From contig CAVOYZ010000010.1 in assembly GCA_963700785.1 (NCBI GenBank), forward strand, positions 248,001 to 312,000: 64,000 nucleotides of DNA. The letters run 5' to 3'. Position numbers and translations under genes: made by a program. The notes under the pieces are model-generated. The model searched no databases. It saw only the letters and a program-made list of their open reading frames with translations, and was not told the origin of the DNA. Position 1 is the stretch's first letter, and each line of letters opens with the position of its first letter. The DNA is from CAXMST01 sp963700785 (lineage in GTDB: Bacteria > Actinomycetota > Thermoleophilia > Solirubrobacterales > 70-9). Positions 54,381-63,669 of the stretch are shown here, in pieces.

Positions 54381-56597
54381 ATGTCAAGCGGTCTTGGCCG
54401 GGTTCGCGGCGTCTGGGTTGTAGTCGGTTCGATCGTCGGCCTGGTGTCCGCATTGGCGCTGCTGGCCCTGGCGCCGCCCCCGAGCGCTGACGGCGCGGCC
54501 GTCGCCAAGAAGGGCAAGGGCAAGCAGAAGAAGTACGCCGGCCCGAAGATCTCGACTCCGGACGCGAGTCGCTGCGACTTCCTCGACCCGAGCGTCTGCC
54601 TGCAGCCGTTTCCGAACAACCTCTACCTCGACTCCGATCCCGACACGGCGACCGGCAACCGGCTCGACCTGAACCCGCAGTCGATGCCGACCAACGCTGC
54701 CGGGACCGTGGTCGATCCGACCGAGATCAACCGCAACGACGGCTTCAGCCCCGGCCAGGCGATCACCGTTCACATCGACGGCCTCGAGAGCCAGGCGGCC
54801 TTCGACCGCAGCGGCATCGTCCCGATCGACGCGCCCGCCGAGTACAGGGACAAGAAGCAGCCGGTGATCGTGATCAACGCCAAGACGAAGAAGCGCCATC
54901 CGGTGTTCGCCGAGATCGACGCGGCCGCCGAGTCGGACGCTGACCGCAACCTGATCATCCGGCCAATGCGCAACTGGGAGGAGGGGCAGCGCTACGTCGT
55001 CGCCCTCCGCAACCTGCGGACAGCGGACGGCAAGCGGATCAAGGCGCCGAACGCGTTCAAGGTCTACAGCAAGAAGCTGATCACCAAGCAGAAGCAGGTC
55101 GAGAAGCGGCGTCCCTACTTCGAGAAGCGGGTCTTCAAGCCACTGAAGCGGGCGAAGCGAACCGGCCGCCGCAAGGATCTCTACATGGCCTGGGACTTCT
55201 CGGTGGCCAGCGGCGAGAGCCTCTCAGAGCGGGTCCTGGCGATGCGCGACGACGCCTTCGCCAAGCTCGGCGATACCGATCTCGACGACCGCACGGTCCA
55301 GGGCGCTTCCCCGGACTTCACGGTGACCGAGGTACAGGACAACCCCGACGTCGAGATCCTGCGCCGGGTGAAGGGCACGATCGACAACGTGCCCTGCTAC
55401 CTGAACGAGAACGGCTGCCCACCCGGGTCGCATTTCATGTTCGACTCCGACGACTCGACGATGCCGACGTGGGACCCCTCCTACACGGTCGACGTCCCCT
55501 TCCAGTGCGACATCCCGAACGCGATCGTCGGCGCCGGCTCAGTCAAGCCGGCGCGCCCGGCGCTGTACGGGCACGGGCTGCTCGGCAGCAAGGGTCAGGC
55601 CGGCTCCTCCTACATCCGCTCGTTCTCGGATGCCCACAACGTCATGCACTGCGCGGTTGACTGGGCCGGGTTCTCCGAGGAGGACGTCCTCGCGGTGATC
55701 CTGCCGGCACTGACCGATGTGACGGTTCTCAACAGCGCGTTCGATCGGATGCAGCAGGGCTTCATCAACTTCATGATGCTCGGCCGCGCGCTCGTCCATC
55801 CCGACGGCTTCGCCAGCGATCCCGCCTTCCACTACGACGCCGGCTCGGGCCCGGAGTCGGTGATCGACGACACCGAGCTCTACTACTACGGCAACAGCCA
55901 GGGCGGGATCATGGGCGGCGCCCTGACCGCGATCTCGCCCGACATCGAGCAATCGGTGCTCGGGGTGCCCGGGATGAACTACTCCACCCTGCTGCGGCGC
56001 AGCGTCGATTTCGACGACTACGCCCTGTTGCCCGGCATCGGCCTCTACGACAACTACCCGAACGAGCTCGAGCGGCCGCTGCTGCTCGGCCTGATGCAGC
56101 TCGGCTGGGACCGCGGCGAGGCGAACGGCTACGCCCACCACATGACCGACGACCCCTATCCGAACACGCCGACCCACAACGTGCTCCTGCACGCAGCGCT
56201 CGGCGATCACCAGGTTGCGAACCTGACCGCCGAGATCGAGGCGCGGACTATCGGTGCCAAGGTGCTGGAGCCGGCCCTCGATCCAGGTAGGCACTGGCAG
56301 CCCGACCCGTTCTTCGGCCTGCAACCGGTGCCCGGCTTCCCATGGACCGGTTCGACCCTCGTCTACTGGGACGGCGGGCCGCTCGGGTTTGTCGGCGTCG
56401 ATGGCGACGGCACCCCGCTGCCGCCGAACGGGAACATCCCACCGCGCGAGGTGGACGGCTTCGGCGGCGATCCGCACAGCTACCCGCGCAAGGACCCTGA
56501 CGCCCAGCAACAGATGTCGGACTGGATGCGTCCGGCCGGTGCCCTGCTCGGCGGCTGTGGCGGGCCCTGCTACTCGAACGGCTACGCGGGGCCCTGA
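54381..56597 (+). CDS. Large secreted alpha/beta-hydrolase-like protein
   Basis: The 738-residue exported protein has a signal peptide (VVVGSIVGLVSALALLALA, about 12-30, cut near GADGAA) and a Lys/Gly-rich start. The region to about 330 resembles a beta-rich lipase N-domain (FPNNLYLDSDP, DGFSPGQAITVHIDGL, GQRYVVALRNL). The hydrolase part has YGHGLLG, HCAVDWAGF and the nucleophile elbow YYGNSQGGIMGG (about 505-516), followed by PTHNVLLHAALGDHQV with a likely catalytic His. Probably an extracellular lipase or esterase. AGGAGA lies just before ATG 54381. Confidence 0.75.
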   Translation: MSSGLGRVRGVWVVVGSIVGLVSALALLALAPPPSADGAAVAKKGKGKQKKYAGPKISTPDASRCDFLDPSVCLQPFPNNLYLDSDPDTATGNRLDLNPQSMPTNAAGTVVDPTEINRNDGFSPGQAITVHIDGLESQAAFDRSGIVPIDAPAEYRDKKQPVIVINAKTKKRHPVFAEIDAAAESDADRNLIIRPMRNWEEGQRYVVALRNLRTADGKRIKAPNAFKVYSKKLITKQKQVEKRRPYFEKRVFKPLKRAKRTGRRKDLYMAWDFSVASGESLSERVLAMRDDAFAKLGDTDLDDRTVQGASPDFTVTEVQDNPDVEILRRVKGTIDNVPCYLNENGCPPGSHFMFDSDDSTMPTWDPSYTVDVPFQCDIPNAIVGAGSVKPARPALYGHGLLGSKGQAGSSYIRSFSDAHNVMHCAVDWAGFSEEDVLAVILPALTDVTVLNSAFDRMQQGFINFMMLGRALVHPDGFASDPAFHYDAGSGPESVIDDTELYYYGNSQGGIMGGALTAISPDIEQSVLGVPGMNYSTLLRRSVDFDDYALLPGIGLYDNYPNELERPLLLGLMQLGWDRGEANGYAHHMTDDPYPNTPTHNVLLHAALGDHQVANLTAEIEARTIGAKVLEPALDPGRHWQPDPFFGLQPVPGFPWTGSTLVYWDGGPLGFVGVDGDGTPLPPNGNIPPREVDGFGGDPHSYPRKDPDAQQQMSDWMRPAGALLGGCGGPCYSNGYAGP

Positions 56598-56657
56598 GCA
56601 CCGCTCTCGCGCGGCTCTGAGCCCCGATCTCCTTCCGGGTCCGCCGGTCGGTTCCGC

Positions 56658-56663
56658 TACCTT
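56658..56663 (+). promoter_or_regulatory. -10-like box TACCTT
   Basis: TACCTT ends 8 bases before the ATG at 56672 of the DUF59 gene. Confidence 0.35.
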
Positions 56664-56671
56664 GATGGGTG

Positions 56672-56986
56672 ATGACTGACGCAACCAAGGTCACGACCGA
56701 AGAGGTTTACGAGGCGCTCGAGGAGGTGATCGACCCCGAGCTCGGGCTCGACTTCGTCAGCCTCGGGCTGGTCTACGACGTCGAGATCGAGGGCGAGGGC
56801 GACGTCTACGTCACCTTCACGCTGACGACACCGGCCTGCCCGATCGGGCCGCAGGTCTCCGAGCAGATGAAGGAGTTCGTCGGCGACCTCGACGGCGTCA
56901 CCAACGTCTACCCGAAGATGATCTTCGACCCCCCCTGGTCCCCGGAGATGATGTCCGAGGACGCCAAGTTCGCGCTGGGGTTCTGA
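56672..56986 (+). CDS. DUF59/MIP18-family Fe-S cluster assembly factor (SufT/PaaD-like)
   Basis: The 104-residue protein has VYEALEEVIDPELGLDFVSLGLVYDVEIEG, the MIP18 core with DPE, and the reactive Cys in TTPACPIGPQVSEQM (about 56). The C-terminal PPWSPEMMSEDAKFALGF is typical of the PaaD-like group. It takes part in Fe-S protein maturation, normally alongside suf genes, which are not in the window. A GTG at 56669 would add one residue. The last 30 bases recur at 58221. Confidence 0.9.
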   Translation: MTDATKVTTEEVYEALEEVIDPELGLDFVSLGLVYDVEIEGEGDVYVTFTLTTPACPIGPQVSEQMKEFVGDLDGVTNVYPKMIFDPPWSPEMMSEDAKFALGF

Positions 56987-56992
56987 GGGCTC
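56963..56992 (+). repeat. Direct repeat copy 1 (3' end of the DUF59 gene)
   Basis: This segment spans the last seven codons (AKFALGF) and stop of the DUF59 gene and matches 27 of 30 bases at 58221-58250; weaker identity continues about 20 bases further without gaps. Confidence 0.6.
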
Positions 56993-57101
56993 TAGGAAGC
57001 GGAATTCGAGCGTCCTGGGCTTAAGGTCCGAGGGCTACCGCAGAAACCGACCGCCGATGGTCTCGAGGCTCGTCGGCACCGCCAAAGCACGCGAAACCCC
57101 A

Positions 57102-57126
57102 ACGCCGGGCGCGGGGCGTCGCTTTT
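57102..57126 (+). terminator. Possible terminator of the DUF59 gene
   Basis: ACGCC (57102-57106) pairs with GGCGT (57115-57119) and is followed by CGCTTTT. Confidence 0.35.
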
Positions 57127-57927
57127 CTACTTGACGTTGAGGCGGCCGTACATGCCGGCGGCGTAGTGACCAGGCACGTTGCAGAACATCACGTACTTGC
57201 CGGGAACGAGGTCGAGCTTGGTTGTCCCGGTCTTGCCCGGTGGCATTTCCGGAATCTCGCCGGTCACGTCGAGTGCGTCCTCGTCGACGTCGCCGTCCGC
57301 GGTCGTGGGCAGCTTCCGCGGCTTGAGGTCGCTCGCCGCGATGACGAGTTCGTGCTCGCCGTCGCCGACGTTCTTGGCCTTGAACCTAACCGCGCCGGCC
57401 TTCACGCTCGCAAGATCCGGCTTGAGCTTGAAATCGTCCAGCTTGATCAGGAGCCGGTCGGACACGGGCTCGTTGACTCTGGCGCAGACCAGGCCGACCT
57501 TCAGCGTCCAGTCCTCCGCTGTTCCCCCGTTCACCTCGATCGCCGAGGCCACCCAGCCGCTCTTTGGGTCGGCGGGCGGAGAGGCCTGACGGCTCTCTGA
57601 GAGCGCCACGAATCCCGGGGCCCCCTCGGTCCAGGCACTGCCTGTGACTGGGACCTTCCCCTTGTCGCACTTCACAAAGAGCGTCTTGTCCTCTGAGTTG
57701 CTTGTGCTTTCCCCGCCCACCGGCGCGCCGCTGTCGTACGGGATCCCCTTCCCGAGGTCTTCGGCCTTGACCTGACCGTTCTTGATCTTCTTGGAGGTGA
57801 CGGCATCGTTGGCGATGTTCTTCGTCCTCACCTTGCTCGCCGCAAAGGCCGTGCCCGCCGAGAGCACGACGAACAGCGCCAGGTAGGCAACTGCGTTGCC
57901 CCTCAGATGTCGGAGCAGAGCGGTCAT
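57127..57927 (-). CDS. Secreted cupredoxin (plastocyanin-like) protein
   Basis: The 266-residue exported protein has a signal peptide (AVAYLALFVVLSAGTAFAAS), followed by the actinobacterial surface motif IANDAVTSKKIKNGQVKAEDLG, a middle beta domain of unknown fold, and a C-terminal cupredoxin domain with copper ligands His in GEHELVI and C-x4-H-x4-M in YVMFCNVPGHYAAGM. Probably a copper electron carrier or copper store on the cell surface. The ATG at 57927 is preferred over 57939 because AAAGGA lies at the right distance. Direct-repeat copies lie on both sides. Confidence 0.85.
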   Translation of the reverse strand: MTALLRHLRGNAVAYLALFVVLSAGTAFAASKVRTKNIANDAVTSKKIKNGQVKAEDLGKGIPYDSGAPVGGESTSNSEDKTLFVKCDKGKVPVTGSAWTEGAPGFVALSESRQASPPADPKSGWVASAIEVNGGTAEDWTLKVGLVCARVNEPVSDRLLIKLDDFKLKPDLASVKAGAVRFKAKNVGDGEHELVIAASDLKPRKLPTTADGDVDEDALDVTGEIPEMPPGKTGTTKLDLVPGKYVMFCNVPGHYAAGMYGRLNVK

Positions 57928-58272
57928 TGGGGGTCCCATCCTTTACGTCTTCGTCGTGCGTCGGGGCTGCGTACCGTACCGGTATCGGGGACTACGGCTT
58001 CCGTTCCGTGCTGGTCACCGACTGGCCCTGGCGACCGTGGATGTCGGCTCGTCGGATGGGGAGGTCATCGTGCCGGTCACGATTGACGATGTCGTAGAGG
58101 TCCGAGGTCGCGATCGCTCACCCATCGCGCGGAGCTTCTCGGCCTGCCGGTCCCGCCCCCCGACCTCAGAGATCGCGGTTGACGTGAGCCGCCGTCCCAA
58201 ACCGTGTCCCAGAATATGTCGCCAAGTTCGCTCTGGGGTTCTAGGGGCTCAGAGGCCCGGCGCTCGAGCGGT
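57928..58272. other. 345-base gap between the cupredoxin and phosphodiesterase genes
   Basis: No intact gene is supported. The right part contains the second copy of the DUF59-end repeat; the left part must hold the cupredoxin promoter. Weak open frames here lack start signals and family content. Confidence 0.5.
58221..58250 (+). repeat. Direct repeat copy 2, remnant of a DUF59 gene end
   Basis: It still reads AKFALGF followed by a stop (TAG instead of TGA). Upstream in the same frame PEYV resembles the PEMM of the intact gene, then similarity ends; an in-frame stop lies 13 codons before the repeat. Confidence 0.6.
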
Positions 58273-59262
58273 TCAGAACTGGACCGTGGCGACCGAGGCC
58301 CGGTGATCTGAGGGCCAGGGCTCGTAGACGATCTCCGCCGCGTCCTTCGACTCGCCGACGATCGAGGCGTCGATCACCTCGAGGTCGTCGCCCTTGGCGA
58401 GGACGAAGTCGATCCGGTCGTGGTGGTCGAACTTGTCGTCGGGTTCGCCGCTCGGGGTCCAGGTGAAGGCGGGGTCGGCGACCGGGTCGGGATGGATCTC
58501 CCGGTAGCTGTCAACAAAGCCCCGGTCGGTAATCGCCCGCGTGGTCGGCCAGTCGACCTCGATCGGCTGGTAGCCGCCCTCGGCGACGGCCTCTTCGGTC
58601 CAGTCGAGACCCGAGGGCTCGTTGAAGTCGCCGGTGACGAAGGTCGCATCGGCATCGCCCGCCGCGTCCATGTCCTCGAAAAGCAGGTCGAGAGCCGGAC
58701 CGCGCGTCTTCTGCGCCCACTTGATCGCGGCCGGCTCGGTGCTGACGGCCGGGAACCCGCCGTAGTCGATGTCGAGCAGCTGGTAGGGGCCGTAGGGCGA
58801 GTCGTCGAGATGGACGTTGAACATGTGGACGCTCTTGCCGTCGACGTCAATCTCGACCCCGGTGTCGTTGGCGGTGGGCTCGCCGATCGGAAAGCGGCTG
58901 AGGATCGCGTTCGCCCACAGCGCGTCGTTCTCAGCCGTCTGCTCGTAGACCTCGTAACCGAGCTCGTCGGCCAGGTCCTGGGCGACGCTTGGTCCGGCTG
59001 CAGGGCAGTGATTTGCCGTGCATGGCCGGCTTTCGCCCCGTGTCTCCTGGACGCCGACAATGTCGGCATCGGCCACTTCGATCGCGGCCGCCGTGTCCTC
59101 GAGGTCGGTCTTGCCACCGTTGACGCCGCCGCCGTAGATGTTGAAGCTCATCACGGTGACCTCGGTCGGCTCGCCCGAGCCCTCGCCGCCGCCGCAGGCG
59201 CCGACCGCGATCGCCAGCAACGCGACGGCCGCCGCTGCCACGCCGTTCCAATACCTAAGCAA
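58273..59262 (-). CDS. Lipoprotein endonuclease/exonuclease/phosphatase-family protein
   Basis: The 329-residue secreted phosphodiesterase-like enzyme starts at TTG 59262 behind a strong AAGGGAGG. A lipoprotein signal ends at VGAC (Cys about 23). The EEP domain has VMSFNIYGGG, the metal ligand Glu in VGVQETRGE, MFNVHLDDSPYG, TGDFNEPSGLDW and the catalytic His in PWPSDHRASV. Such enzymes cleave nucleic acid, phosphoinositide or other phosphodiesters outside the cell; substrate is unknown. Longer frames upstream have no family content. Confidence 0.87.
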   Translation of the reverse strand: MLRYWNGVAAAAVALLAIAVGACGGGEGSGEPTEVTVMSFNIYGGGVNGGKTDLEDTAAAIEVADADIVGVQETRGESRPCTANHCPAAGPSVAQDLADELGYEVYEQTAENDALWANAILSRFPIGEPTANDTGVEIDVDGKSVHMFNVHLDDSPYGPYQLLDIDYGGFPAVSTEPAAIKWAQKTRGPALDLLFEDMDAAGDADATFVTGDFNEPSGLDWTEEAVAEGGYQPIEVDWPTTRAITDRGFVDSYREIHPDPVADPAFTWTPSGEPDDKFDHHDRIDFVLAKGDDLEVIDASIVGESKDAAEIVYEPWPSDHRASVATVQF

Positions 59263-59356
59263 TGCGTTGCCTCCCTTCGGTTTCACGAGTATCTCACGAT
59301 GTCTGATGCGCCGAGCCGGCGCTGCGGCCGGCCGGACTTTCATGGAAGATGTAGCG

Positions 59357-61076
59357 ATGCGTCGTCTCGTCCCCGCGCTGCTCGTGCCGGTTCTCGCCGG
59401 GCTCGTGCTCGCCGCGCCTGCGGCAGCCAAGCGTCCGGTGCTGAAGCCGGCGAGCTACCCGGGGATGACGACCTTCAACTGCCGGACCGATGCGATCACG
59501 CTGCAGCCCGGGCAGAACCTGAACCGCTACGAGCTGACCAAGGCCTGCCCGCACGCGGAGGTCGTGAAGGGGCCGCTGGACGAGAGCGTCTTCGCCGCCG
59601 GCTCCAACGCCGAGGGCTTTCTGACCCGCTTCGAGCCGAGCATGGTGGAGATCAAGCCCAGCGGCAAGCTGGTCACGCCGGCCGTCTGGGACCTTCACCT
59701 GCACCACGTGGTCTGGCTTCCGCCCAGCGGAGGAGTGCTCGCCGCGGGGGAGGAGAAGACGATCGCGATGCTGCCCCAGGGGTATGGGATCGGGTTGGAC
59801 GCGACCGCCGACTGGGGCCTCGATCCACATGCTGCACAACCTCACCGACCAGCCGGGCCGTGAGGTCTATCTGACCTGGCAGATCGACTGGGTCCCGCAG
59901 ACTGAGCCCGAGCGCACCGACATCTCGAGGATTCGCGGCGAGTTCATGAACGTTGCCAACGGGGGCGCCTATCCGGTCTTCGACGCCGAGCGCGACTTCG
60001 ACGCCGACGGCGACGGCAAGTTCGTCTTCCCCGATGACGTCTCCAGCGATCCCGGCGATCCGAGCAACGAGGAGCTCGGGAAGATCAGCCCGAACCGGTC
60101 CTGGACGGTCCCCTCGACCTTTACCGATGGCGTCACCCTGCTCACGGCCGGAGGTCATCTGCATCCGGGCGGACTCCACGTCGACCTGCAGGTGGCGCGC
60201 GACGGCCCCGACCCGGGAACCACCGACGGCGACGACCCGGCGGAGGTCAGACGGCTGTTCCGCTCCGACGCCAAGTACTACGAGCCCGCGGGTGCGGTGA
60301 GCTGGGATGTCGCGATGACGGTCGCACGGCGCGGCTGGAGGGTCCACCTCGAGCCCGGCGATACGGTCTGGATCAACGCCACCTACAACGTGCGCAGGGC
60401 CTCCTGGTATGAGTCGATGGGCATTCTCTCGCTCGGCTGGACTCCGAACGCCGACCCGAACGCCAGAGATCCGTTCGAAGACGCGGCAGCGGTGCGCGCG
60501 ATGTACAAGAAGGGCGGCGCGCTCACCCATCGCCGGCTGCCGGAGAACGTCGACACCCACGCGCGCAAGAACCTGAAGCTCCCCGACCCCCGCAAGCTGA
60601 AGGCCCGCGGCAGGGCGCCGGCGGCCGGGATCGGAATCAACGGCTTCTTCTCGACGCCCGGCGGCTTCTCGGCGGCGCGCGGCTTCCCCGCGAACCTCAT
60701 GCGCCCGCCCGTGATCCGCCCGGGTGGGACGCTGACCTTCACCAACCAGGACGCCCTCCTCGGCCAGTCGCAGGACGAGCAGGCGTGGCACACGATCACC
60801 GCGTGCCGGGCACCGTGCAACAAGGGATCGGGGATCGGCTATCCGCTGGCGAACGGCCCGGTGGACTTCGACTCCGGGCAGCTCGGCTTCGGCACGGGGC
60901 TGAACAGCAACGTCACGACCGGCTCCGACACCTACACGACGCCGCCGCTCAACAACCTGCCGCAGCGCCGGAAGGGCAAGCGGATCAAGCGCGGGACGAC
61001 CTACAGCTACTTCTGTCGCCTGCACCCGTTCATGCGCGGCTCCTTCCGCGTCCGCGGGCCGCAGGGCCGCAGCTAG
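59357..61076 (+). CDS. Secreted two-domain copper protein, frameshifted near 59818
   Basis: After correction this is about 572 residues. It has a signal peptide (LVPALLVPVLAGLVLAAPAAA); an N-terminal domain with WDLHLHHVVWL and GGHLHPGGLHVDLQVA, His clusters recalling copper type II monooxygenase-like folds; then a C-terminal cupredoxin-like domain with ligands His in AWHTITAC and C-x2-H-x2-M in YFCRLHPFMRG. The frame breaks between ADWG and SIHMLHNLTD; dropping one C in GGCCTCG (59816-59822) restores it. A related but shorter cupredoxin is at 57127. No enzyme activity can be assigned. Confidence 0.78.
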
Positions 61077-61132
61077 CGCGCTCCGCCAATTCCGGAGGCG
61101 CCGAGCTGAGCTTCGACCCAAGTTCTGAGGCC

Positions 61133-62014
61133 TCAGCCGGCGAGCGACTCGGCCTGGTCGAGGGCGCGGTTGCGGATTAGCATGATCCGGGCGAACGCGG
61201 AGCCGGTCAGGACCATGAAGGTGCTGTAGACGGCCGCCGGGACGATCAGCTCGGGGTCGATTGCGGCGCCGACCGTGATCGCCAGCGCCGAGTTGTGGAT
61301 CCCGAGCTCGAGCGAGATTGCGGTCGCCTGCCGGGAGCCCAGCCGCGCCAGCTGCGAGGCGCCGAAGCTGATTCCCATTGCCAGCAGGTTCAGGGCGAGG
61401 CAGGCCGCTCCGACGACGGCGATGTTGTCGATCACCGTGTCGTGCTCGCTGATGATCGCCCCGGCGACGATCACGGCGAAGACGGCGAGCACCACCCGTC
61501 GCAGCGTGCTGTCGGCGGCGGCGATGGGGCCGGGGGTGCGGTGACGGATCGCCATGCCGGCTGCAAGCGGCACGACCGTGATGCCAAGTACCTTCGGGAC
61601 CACGCTTCCCATGTCGACGCCGCCGAGGTCGACGGCGTCGAAGTGGGCGGTGGCGAGCGCGAGGTAGAGGGGGACCGTCAGCGCCGCGGCGGCGCTGCTG
61701 ACCGCGGTCATCGTCACCGAGAGCGCGGTCTCACCGCCGCTCAGGTGAGTCAGCGTGTTGGCCATGATCCCGCCCGGCGAGGCGCCGAGCAGAACGAGGC
61801 CGACGGCGAGCTCGGCCGGCAGTGAGAACGCCTCGGCGAGCGCAAAGGCGAGCAGCGGCGCAACGAGCATCAGGTTCACCAGGCCGACTCCGACCCCGCG
61901 GGGAGCGGTGAAGACCCTGCGGAAGTCGGCGGCAGTCAGCGACAGGCCGAGGATCAGCATGATCACCGCCAGGCCGATCGGCAACACGTAGATGGTGGTG
62001 AACGAGTCCTCCAA
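61133..62014 (-). CDS. Bile-acid:sodium symporter (SBF/BASS) family transporter
   Basis: The 293-residue polytopic protein has about nine helices. Family features: an N-terminal LAVIMLILGLSLTAADFRRVF, ASPGGIMANTLTHLSGGETALSVTMTAVSSA (crossing-loop region that binds Na in the family) and LGIHNSALAITVG. Substrates in the family range from bile acids to pantoate and other organic anions. The start is a TTG at 62014. Confidence 0.9.
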   Translation of the reverse strand: MEDSFTTIYVLPIGLAVIMLILGLSLTAADFRRVFTAPRGVGVGLVNLMLVAPLLAFALAEAFSLPAELAVGLVLLGASPGGIMANTLTHLSGGETALSVTMTAVSSAAAALTVPLYLALATAHFDAVDLGGVDMGSVVPKVLGITVVPLAAGMAIRHRTPGPIAAADSTLRRVVLAVFAVIVAGAIISEHDTVIDNIAVVGAACLALNLLAMGISFGASQLARLGSRQATAISLELGIHNSALAITVGAAIDPELIVPAAVYSTFMVLTGSAFARIMLIRNRALDQAESLAG

Positions 62015-62202
62015 GATCGTCGGCGCCGTCCGCGGCGCCCACCTACCCTATGCCCCGGGTCGAGCGCGACCGCCGCGGGTGTGTCGAGTTGGAACCCGAA
62101 GTGGTTCGTACGCGGGAGTTCCGGAATGACGTCCGCTTCGCCGGCCTAGACCTTTGGCTCCCGACCGCCGCGGCGCCAGCTCGCCGCCCCAGCCGAGCTC
62201 CC

Positions 62203-63444
62203 CTAGTCGTGCCTGACCTCGTAGCTGTGCCCGGCCTCGCGAAGCCTCTCGGCGAGGCGTGCACCTATGGCGGTGGCAGGGGTCAGGACACCCGCACGCT
62301 CGGGGAGCAGGTCCCCGTCGAGGGCGAGGGCGAGAGCGGCCTCGCCGAGCATCACGGCGGTGGCCTTGTAGCCGGGATCGCCGTCGGCGTGGATGGCGCA
62401 GACGATCTCGGTTCCGCCGCTCGTCTCGGCGTGGATGTCAAACGTGAAGAAGCCCTTCTCGCGAGCCTCGGCGCTTGGTCCCTCGCCGGGGTCGGGCAGG
62501 ACGCGGTCGAGCAGCTTCCGGGTCGGCGGCAAAGCCAAGCCCGCGAACAGCCCACCCAGGGTCGCCACCGTGCCAGCCGCCCTGGCCGCGCCGAGCGGGC
62601 CGCCGCCGGTGAGCATGAGTTCGCGGTAGCGCAGCCCTCGCCCGTAGGTGTAGTCCAGCAGCGCATTGCTGCGGCGCACGACCCGCGTGTTGACCGTGCC
62701 CATCACGAAGGGGGCGAAAAATCCGCCCAGCTCGGGTTCGTGGATCACCCCTCGGGGGTCGCGCTCATCGCCGTTCTGGGGCTCCGCCGATCGGTCAGGG
62801 CTGAGGGCGTACGGGTCGAGCATGATCTTGCGGGCGCTCTTGTCGGCCTTGCCCTCGTCGATCGATGCGCGGGCCGAGTCAATCGTGCCGCCGCTGGCGC
62901 CCCCGCGCATCTTCCTGACCACCAGCGTCGTCTTGCCGAGGTCCCCGAGGCCGTGCTCGGCCGCATACTCGTGCAGGAGCAGCACGCCGATGTCTGACGG
63001 AATCGAATCGAAACCGCAGGTGTGGACTATCCGCGCCCCGGTCGCCAGCGCCCTTTCGTGAGCCGCGTCGATCGAGCGCCGCATGAACAGGGTCTCGCCC
63101 GTTAGATCGGCGTAGTGGGTGCCGGACGCCGCACAGGCCTCGACCAGCGGAAGCCCGTACTTGAGGTAGGGACCGACCGTAGTCGCTACGACCTTCGCCG
63201 GCTCCGCCATCGCCTGGAGAGAGGCGCGATTGGACGAATCGGCCTCGATCAGGTCCCAGCCGGCCACCTCGCCACCGACTTCAGCCTGGAGCCGCTCCAG
63301 CTTGTCCCGCGAGCGGGCCGCGAGGGCCACCGACGTCCCCGAAGGGATCGCTCCAGCCAGATATTCGGTGGTCAGCCTGCCGACAAAGCCGGTGGCGCCG
63401 AAGAGGACGAGGTCGTACTTACGCGAATCGCTGGTTGAGCCCAT
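62203..63444 (-). CDS. Saccharopine-dehydrogenase-like trans-acting enoyl reductase family protein
   Basis: The 413-residue NAD(P)-binding protein starts with YDLVLFGATGFVGRLTTEYLA (Rossmann GxxGxxG) and contains TTVGPYLKYGLPLVEAC, HYADLTGE, HTCGFDSIPSDIGVLLL and a hydrophobic patch after GGPLGAARAAGTVATLGGLFAG. Mycobacterial relatives act as enoyl reductases for complex lipids. Function here is unproven. Confidence 0.87.
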   Translation of the reverse strand: MGSTSDSRKYDLVLFGATGFVGRLTTEYLAGAIPSGTSVALAARSRDKLERLQAEVGGEVAGWDLIEADSSNRASLQAMAEPAKVVATTVGPYLKYGLPLVEACAASGTHYADLTGETLFMRRSIDAAHERALATGARIVHTCGFDSIPSDIGVLLLHEYAAEHGLGDLGKTTLVVRKMRGGASGGTIDSARASIDEGKADKSARKIMLDPYALSPDRSAEPQNGDERDPRGVIHEPELGGFFAPFVMGTVNTRVVRRSNALLDYTYGRGLRYRELMLTGGGPLGAARAAGTVATLGGLFAGLALPPTRKLLDRVLPDPGEGPSAEAREKGFFTFDIHAETSGGTEIVCAIHADGDPGYKATAVMLGEAALALALDGDLLPERAGVLTPATAIGARLAERLREAGHSYEVRHD

Positions 63445-63450
63445 GCGAGC

Positions 63451-63456
63451 AGCCTA
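63451..63456 (-). promoter_or_regulatory. -10-like box TAGGCT before the enoyl-reductase-like gene
   Basis: On the minus strand TAGGCT lies 6 bases before the ATG at 63444, identical to the box at 9956. Confidence 0.4.
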
Positions 63457-63669
63457 GCCGCAGCTGTCCTTGCCAGCACCGGCGGCGGGGAATCCAGCAA
63501 GAGCCGCGACGCTTCGATCCGGGCCTCGGCCGGGTCAGTGAAACGCACGATCTAGACCCGCACGGGTGTCGCGGCTCGGCGGGTTGAAAAAGGGAGGAAG
63601 CAGGTTGGAATCCGTCCTGACTGAGCGCGCGCGCCTGTAACTTCGCAGGGGCAAGCGTTCGGAGGAAAA

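Noticed and set aside
57896..58306. Plus-strand open frame in the gap after the cupredoxin gene
   Set aside because: Crosses the cupredoxin signal-peptide region and has no start site or domain; treated as non-coding gap.
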